Source: Atriophallophorus winterbourni (taxonomy: Eukaryota; Platyhelminthes; Trematoda; Plagiorchiida; Microphallidae). From it: DNA of 64,000 bases. The notes under the pieces were generated by a model. The model made no database searches, had not been told where the DNA came from, and was given only the letters and a program-made list of their open reading frames with translations. The position numbers and the translations under genes are program-made. Positions 60,919 through 64,000 of the stretch are shown here, piece by piece. How positions within the stretch are numbered: position 1 is the stretch's first letter; each line of letters starts with the position of its first letter. The stretch spans positions 1 through 64,000 of the forward strand of contig JACCGJ010012952.1 in NCBI GenBank assembly GCA_013407085.1, in the 5' to 3' direction.

Positions 60919-63369
60919 TCAATACACCGGGCCAAATTCAGGGTTTTGTTTGACGTATGCATCCAATTTCGATTTGAAAACATCAATTGTAGTTGCATTC
61001 ACAACATCTTGCGGTAACGCATTCCATAGAAAGCAGATACGCACAGAGAAGAAATAGCGACGACAATCAAGTCTTGAGTGCGGTATTTCGAGGCAACACG
61101 AGTGACTGCGTGTATTTCGAGGGGAGTTTACTTTTATTAGTTCGCTAAGCGGATGGTTTTCGATCCGCAGTATCTTGTAAGCCAGAATCAGGTCGATCCT
61201 CATTCGTCTTCGTGTAAAATCACGCAAACCAAGGATGGCCATTCGCTCTTGATACGGGACCCGCTGCATCCCTTCAACTAACTTTGTAGCTTTGTGGTAT
61301 ATTCGATCCAGGAGCTCGATGTCTTTACGCAACCACGGTGCCCAGGCTGGGATCAAATAATCCATCGTTGTATGGATGTAAGTATTTAAAATACGAGGAA
61401 TTGTTTTGGATGAGAACCGTTCGAAAATTCTTCTTAGGATTCCTAATATACTACATGCCCGTTTAAACACTTTTCTACAATGCATATTCGGTTTCAGGTT
61501 ATTAGTAATCCAAATTCCGAGGTCCTTTTCAGTGGTGGTCCAATTTAGGATATCGTGGCCTAGATGGTATGTATATTCGCAGTTACGGCCAAGCTGTAAC
61601 ATATGACATTTACGTAGGCTGAAAGTCATTTGATTCTCTAGAGACCAGCGATACGTAACATCCAAGTTGTTTTGCAGCATTAAACAATCTTCATTAGATC
61701 GGATTTGCTTCCATATTTTAATGTCATCTGCAAAAAGAACGAGCTTGCATTGCACTATTTCAGTTATATCATTTATATATAAGAGGAAAAGAATAGGTCC
61801 GAGCACTGAACCTTGAGGCACCCCACTCGTGACATCGATACTTTTCGACAATACTCCGTCAATGCGAACTCGCACGTGCCGATCGGTCAGATAATCTGTT
61901 AGCCACGATAGTAAGTTACCTGTTATTCCATATCGCACTAGCTTTTGCAGAAGCAAGCTGTGGTCGACCTTGTCAAAAGCCTTTGAAATATCAATATAAC
62001 AAGCATGTACCGTATAGCCTTGATCAAGCGACATCGTCCAATCATTTAGTGTGATCAGTAAATTCGAAAGACAAGATCTGGTCCGGCGGATCCCGTGTTG
62101 TGCTGCTGACAAAAGACCTCGTGCTTCAAGCTGACCCACAATACATTCAGATATAATGCGCTCCATAATTTTTAAGATACATGGTAGCATCGTTACAGGT
62201 CTGTAATTTGCTGCGTCAGAACGACTGCCACCTTTATAAATTGGTGTTATCACACCCGCTTTCCAAGCCAAAGGTACACAACCTTCACCAAGACTCTGGA
62301 TGAAAACCGCAGCTAAGCTATTTGAAAGCTCTCTATAACACACATGAAGAATCGCTGGGGTAATATTGTCCTCCCCGGGAGATTTCTTTGTATTCAATCG
62401 ACGTAAGTGTCGCTCTACCACCAGTTGATCGATCACGGGCTCAGTTAGTGGTTCTACAGTGTTTGATAATTCATGATGCAATAATTGCTTTTTAGGGCAG
62501 TAGACTTGAGAGTAAAAGCACGCAAGCGCATGGTCACTCTGTCCCAATGGAGCTTCATAGTGTACTAATTCAATAGCTGATTCGTTAAAAGTCAAAACTA
62601 GGTCCAAAACAGAGGGCCGGTCTGTCCCTCGCATTCGTGTGTGGTTGCAAACGTGATTGTACAGGGGAACTAGATCAAATACTTCTTGAAATTTGTGTTC
62701 CAGTGAGGTAATTGGGTATTGATTTCTCGAGTATAGCTGCGGGAGGTTGAAATCCCCCATAATCAATATTTGAGCATGTGGCCGAGCGCTGATGCGCTGA
62801 AGTCTTTCAACTAACACATCATTATGATCGACGATCGAAGTTGGTGAGCGATATATAACCCCAATTGTACAGCTCTCACCAGATTCCAGGTCAAGTGAAC
62901 ACCACAGCGTGTCTGTGAGTGAAAGATCAGTATCTGCAATGATATTAACATTGAGGCGCTTGTGATAATACAATGCAACGCCGCCTCCCGGGCCATCACG
63001 GTCATGACGAAAAAGTGTCATATTAGGGATTGAGAGTTCACTGTCCGTCATACTGGGCTGATACCAGGTTTCCGTCACAGCAATAAGGTCAGGGGACTGT
63101 TCTACACAGATATCAATGAGTTCTGCCAGCTTGTTGACTAAACATTGAGCATTAGTATATATACATTTGATCGATACGACTCGGTGTAGCGATGAATCGG
63201 GTGATATGAGGTAAGGGGTAGGACAATGTGATGCCAGATCAGGCTTAACAGTAAGTGCTCGTGAGGGTGTAACTTGTGGGCTAGTTATTGCGCTCCAACA
63301 GTTTGAATCAACATTTTGTTCCGTGTATGATGTACTCGGTCGGACTCGGTTTGAGCCGGACCCACTACG
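60919..63369 (-). CDS. CR1-like ORF2: endonuclease and reverse transcriptase
   Basis: The ORF2 protein nicks DNA and reverse-transcribes the element RNA. The frame is open from the slippery site at 63369 to the stop at 60919, 816 codons. Endonuclease: IYTNAQCLVNKLAELIDI, DLIAVTETWYQP, GVIYRSPT, ILIMGDFNLPQ, LDLVLTFNES, GQSDHAL. RT: TKKSPGEDNITPAILHVCYR, NYRPVTMLPCILKIMERIIS, AAQHGIRRTRSCLSNLLITL, ACYIDISKAFDKVDHSLLLQ, SGVPQGSVLGPILFLLYIND, VLFADDIKIW (FADD at 61723-61734), EKDLGIWITNNLKP and a CR1 C-terminus. There is no ATG in this frame before the endonuclease core; the first is at about 63053, inside the domain. About 150 codons of the endonuclease-RT linker, present in the 57.5-kb copy, are missing in frame. 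Confidence 0.9.
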   Translation of the reverse strand, partial: RSGSGSNRVRPSTSYTEQNVDSNCWSAITSPQVTPSRALTVKPDLASHCPTPYLISPDSSLHRVVSIKCIYTNAQCLVNKLAELIDICVEQSPDLIAVTETWYQPSMTDSELSIPNMTLFRHDRDGPGGGVALYYHKRLNVNIIADTDLSLTDTLWCSLDLESGESCTIGVIYRSPTSIVDHNDVLVERLQRISARPHAQILIMGDFNLPQLYSRNQYPITSLEHKFQEVFDLVPLYNHVCNHTRMRGTDRPSVLDLVLTFNESAIELVHYEAPLGQSDHALACFYSQVYCPKKQLLHHELSNTVEPLTEPVIDQLVVERHLRRLNTKKSPGEDNITPAILHVCYRELSNSLAAVFIQSLGEGCVPLAWKAGVITPIYKGGSRSDAANYRPVTMLPCILKIMERIISECIVGQLEARGLLSAAQHGIRRTRSCLSNLLITLNDWTMSLDQGYTVHACYIDISKAFDKVDHSLLLQKLVRYGITGNLLSWLTDYLTDRHVRVRIDGVLSKSIDVTSGVPQGSVLGPILFLLYINDITEIVQCKLVLFADDIKIWKQIRSNEDCLMLQNNLDVTYRWSLENQMTFSLRKCHMLQLGRNCEYTYHLGHDILNWTTTEKDLGIWITNNLKPNMHCRKVFKRACSILGILRRIFERFSSKTIPRILNTYIHTTMDYLIPAWAPWLRKDIELLDRIYHKATKLVEGMQRVPYQERMAILGLRDFTRRRMRIDLILAYKILRIENHPLSELIKVNSPRNTRSHSCCLEIPHSRLDCRRYFFSVRICFLWNALPQDVVNATTIDVFKSKLDAYVKQNPEFGPVY

Positions 63370-63970
63370 TTTTTTAATGTATTGATTGCTTCCGTTTCGG
63401 TGGGAACGCTGCCGTCTACCGCCCCCAGCCGCGAGTGTGTCTCACTCATGGTACTTGGTCTCGGTGGACAAAGTCTAATGTCTTTCGGTAAAGCACGTTT
63501 TGCTTTTTTCCATTCGGACTTGACAAATTCAGCCATGTCGCTAGTTAAAAAGGTAATCCTGAGAGGTTTCGGTCCGTCTCCTTTATAGTTTATTGAAAAA
63601 GGCACCCGGAAAGTGTCAGTGATCACAACGTTAGAAATATTAAGCAAAGACGCAATGTAACGCCACTGCTTGAAGTCATGATCTGCTGTTTCCTGTCCCG
63701 ATGCTTCAGTGGTATTTTCTGGTACCCCAAGTAGAACCATACTCCGCGATACCGTTTTTTCCTTAGTGTTTGAGGCACCCTTCCGTTCCCACCATGGCAC
63801 ATCAGGATATATCCGGCAATTTGAATTCGGATCCGTCTTTAGTCGGTACGAATTTAGCAGTATGTTTTCGATATCAGCCTCGCACTTCAGTGTGACTCTT
63901 AGTAACCGAGGTTGATCACTATGAGGTGAGGAGAAATGGCGAGTTAGACGAATCAAATTGTCAGGAGTAA
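63285..63970 (-). CDS. CR1-like ORF1 (nucleic-acid-binding protein), 5' part doubtful
   Basis: Open frame with RLLRVTLKCEADIENILL, PDVPWWERKGASNTKEK, KQWRYIASLLNISNVVITDT and KPLRITFLTSDMAEFVKSEW. The VTLK..RI..DVPW..R pattern looks like the RRM-like ORF1 protein of CR1 elements. A stop lies upstream (near 63982), and no ATG begins the frame in the window, so the copy is truncated or mutated at the 5' end. The C-terminus overlaps ORF2. ORF1 proteins coat element RNA in the cytoplasm. Confidence 0.7.
63338..63375 (-). promoter_or_regulatory. Predicted -1 programmed ribosomal frameshift signal (A AAA AAC plus stem-loop)
   Basis: On the minus strand the ORF1 codons TTA AAA AAC (63377-63369) contain the heptamer A AAA AAC in the correct phase. 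A -1 slip makes CGT (63369-63367) the next codon, which is exactly the ORF2 frame. Six bases later (GTAGTG) a GC-rich stem-loop can form at 63362-63338: GGTC/GACC, GG/CC and CTC/GAG with two single-base bulges and an AAACC loop. Confidence 0.6.
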
Positions 63971-64000
63971 CATGCTCAATTTGCCTTTATAAGTATCACT

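Larger units (their letters stand above)
60786..64000 (-). mobile_element. Nearly intact CR1-like non-LTR retrotransposon
   Basis: Minus-strand element from the right edge of the window to a TTGATTCTTGATTC tail (complement at 60786-60803). It has ORF1 (to 63285) and ORF2 (to 60919) in overlapping -1 frames, both free of stops, so this is a young copy. The 5' end is outside the window. Confidence 0.85.

Overview
The window looks like nuclear DNA of a flatworm, most probably a digenean trematode. It is AT-rich and intron-rich, it has spliceosomal introns of only 29-47 nt beside multi-kilobase ones, and it is packed with decayed CR1-like and RTE-like non-LTR retrotransposons, a Penelope-like element with a GIY-YIG domain, and Gypsy fragments. 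No search was run, so the species is not named. There is no bacterial-style operon, rRNA or CRISPR array.

Three host loci can be supported. (1) 640-2370 (+) is a broken BET bromodomain gene (BD1, BD2, ET domain) with several frameshifts and stops, and a 29-nt GT-AG intron still in place inside BD2. (2) 14108-37690 (+) holds the 3' sixteen exons of a TOGARAM/crescerin-type gene, giving 1083 codons with every intron phase consistent. It encodes a long low-complexity linker followed by the C-terminal TOG domain; the 5' exons were not recognised. (3) 48111-52625 (-) is an eight-exon gene for a 252-residue secreted protein with an N-terminal signal peptide and an atypical C-terminal EGF-like domain. 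Its 5' introns are tiny, it ends at an AATAAA, and no single exon stands out as an ORF.

Nearly everything else is mobile DNA. 3.9-9 kb: CR1-like pieces (+). 9.2-13.2 kb: RTE-like pieces (-) and a ~210-bp repeat. The introns of the TOGARAM gene hold RTE, CR1, a 585-bp element with a 15-bp target-site duplication, a GC-rich repeat and a 2.9-kb SR2-like RTE element with a 10-bp duplication. 38.9-47.5 kb: RTE (-), Penelope-like element (+), CR1 endonuclease (-), Gypsy gag and pol remnants (+), and an (AT)n tract. 49.3-50.8 kb, inside an intron of the secreted-protein gene: RTE endonuclease region and a tRNA-like SINE. 55.1-64 kb: a DNA transposon with TA duplications, RTE (-), CR1 (+), a Gypsy remnant, and a nearly intact CR1-like element (-) running to the right edge.

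The most notable signals are: (a) a classic -1 frameshift arrangement (A AAA AAC, 6-nt spacer, stem-loop) at the ORF1/ORF2 overlap of the intact CR1-like element; (b) a hammerhead-ribozyme motif at 32952-32996 with relatives scattered over the window, whose stem III is a loopless palindrome and so could fold only as a dimer; (c) the cryptic secreted EGF-type gene; and (d) a 38-bp duplication flanking a 73-bp insert inside the Penelope-like element.
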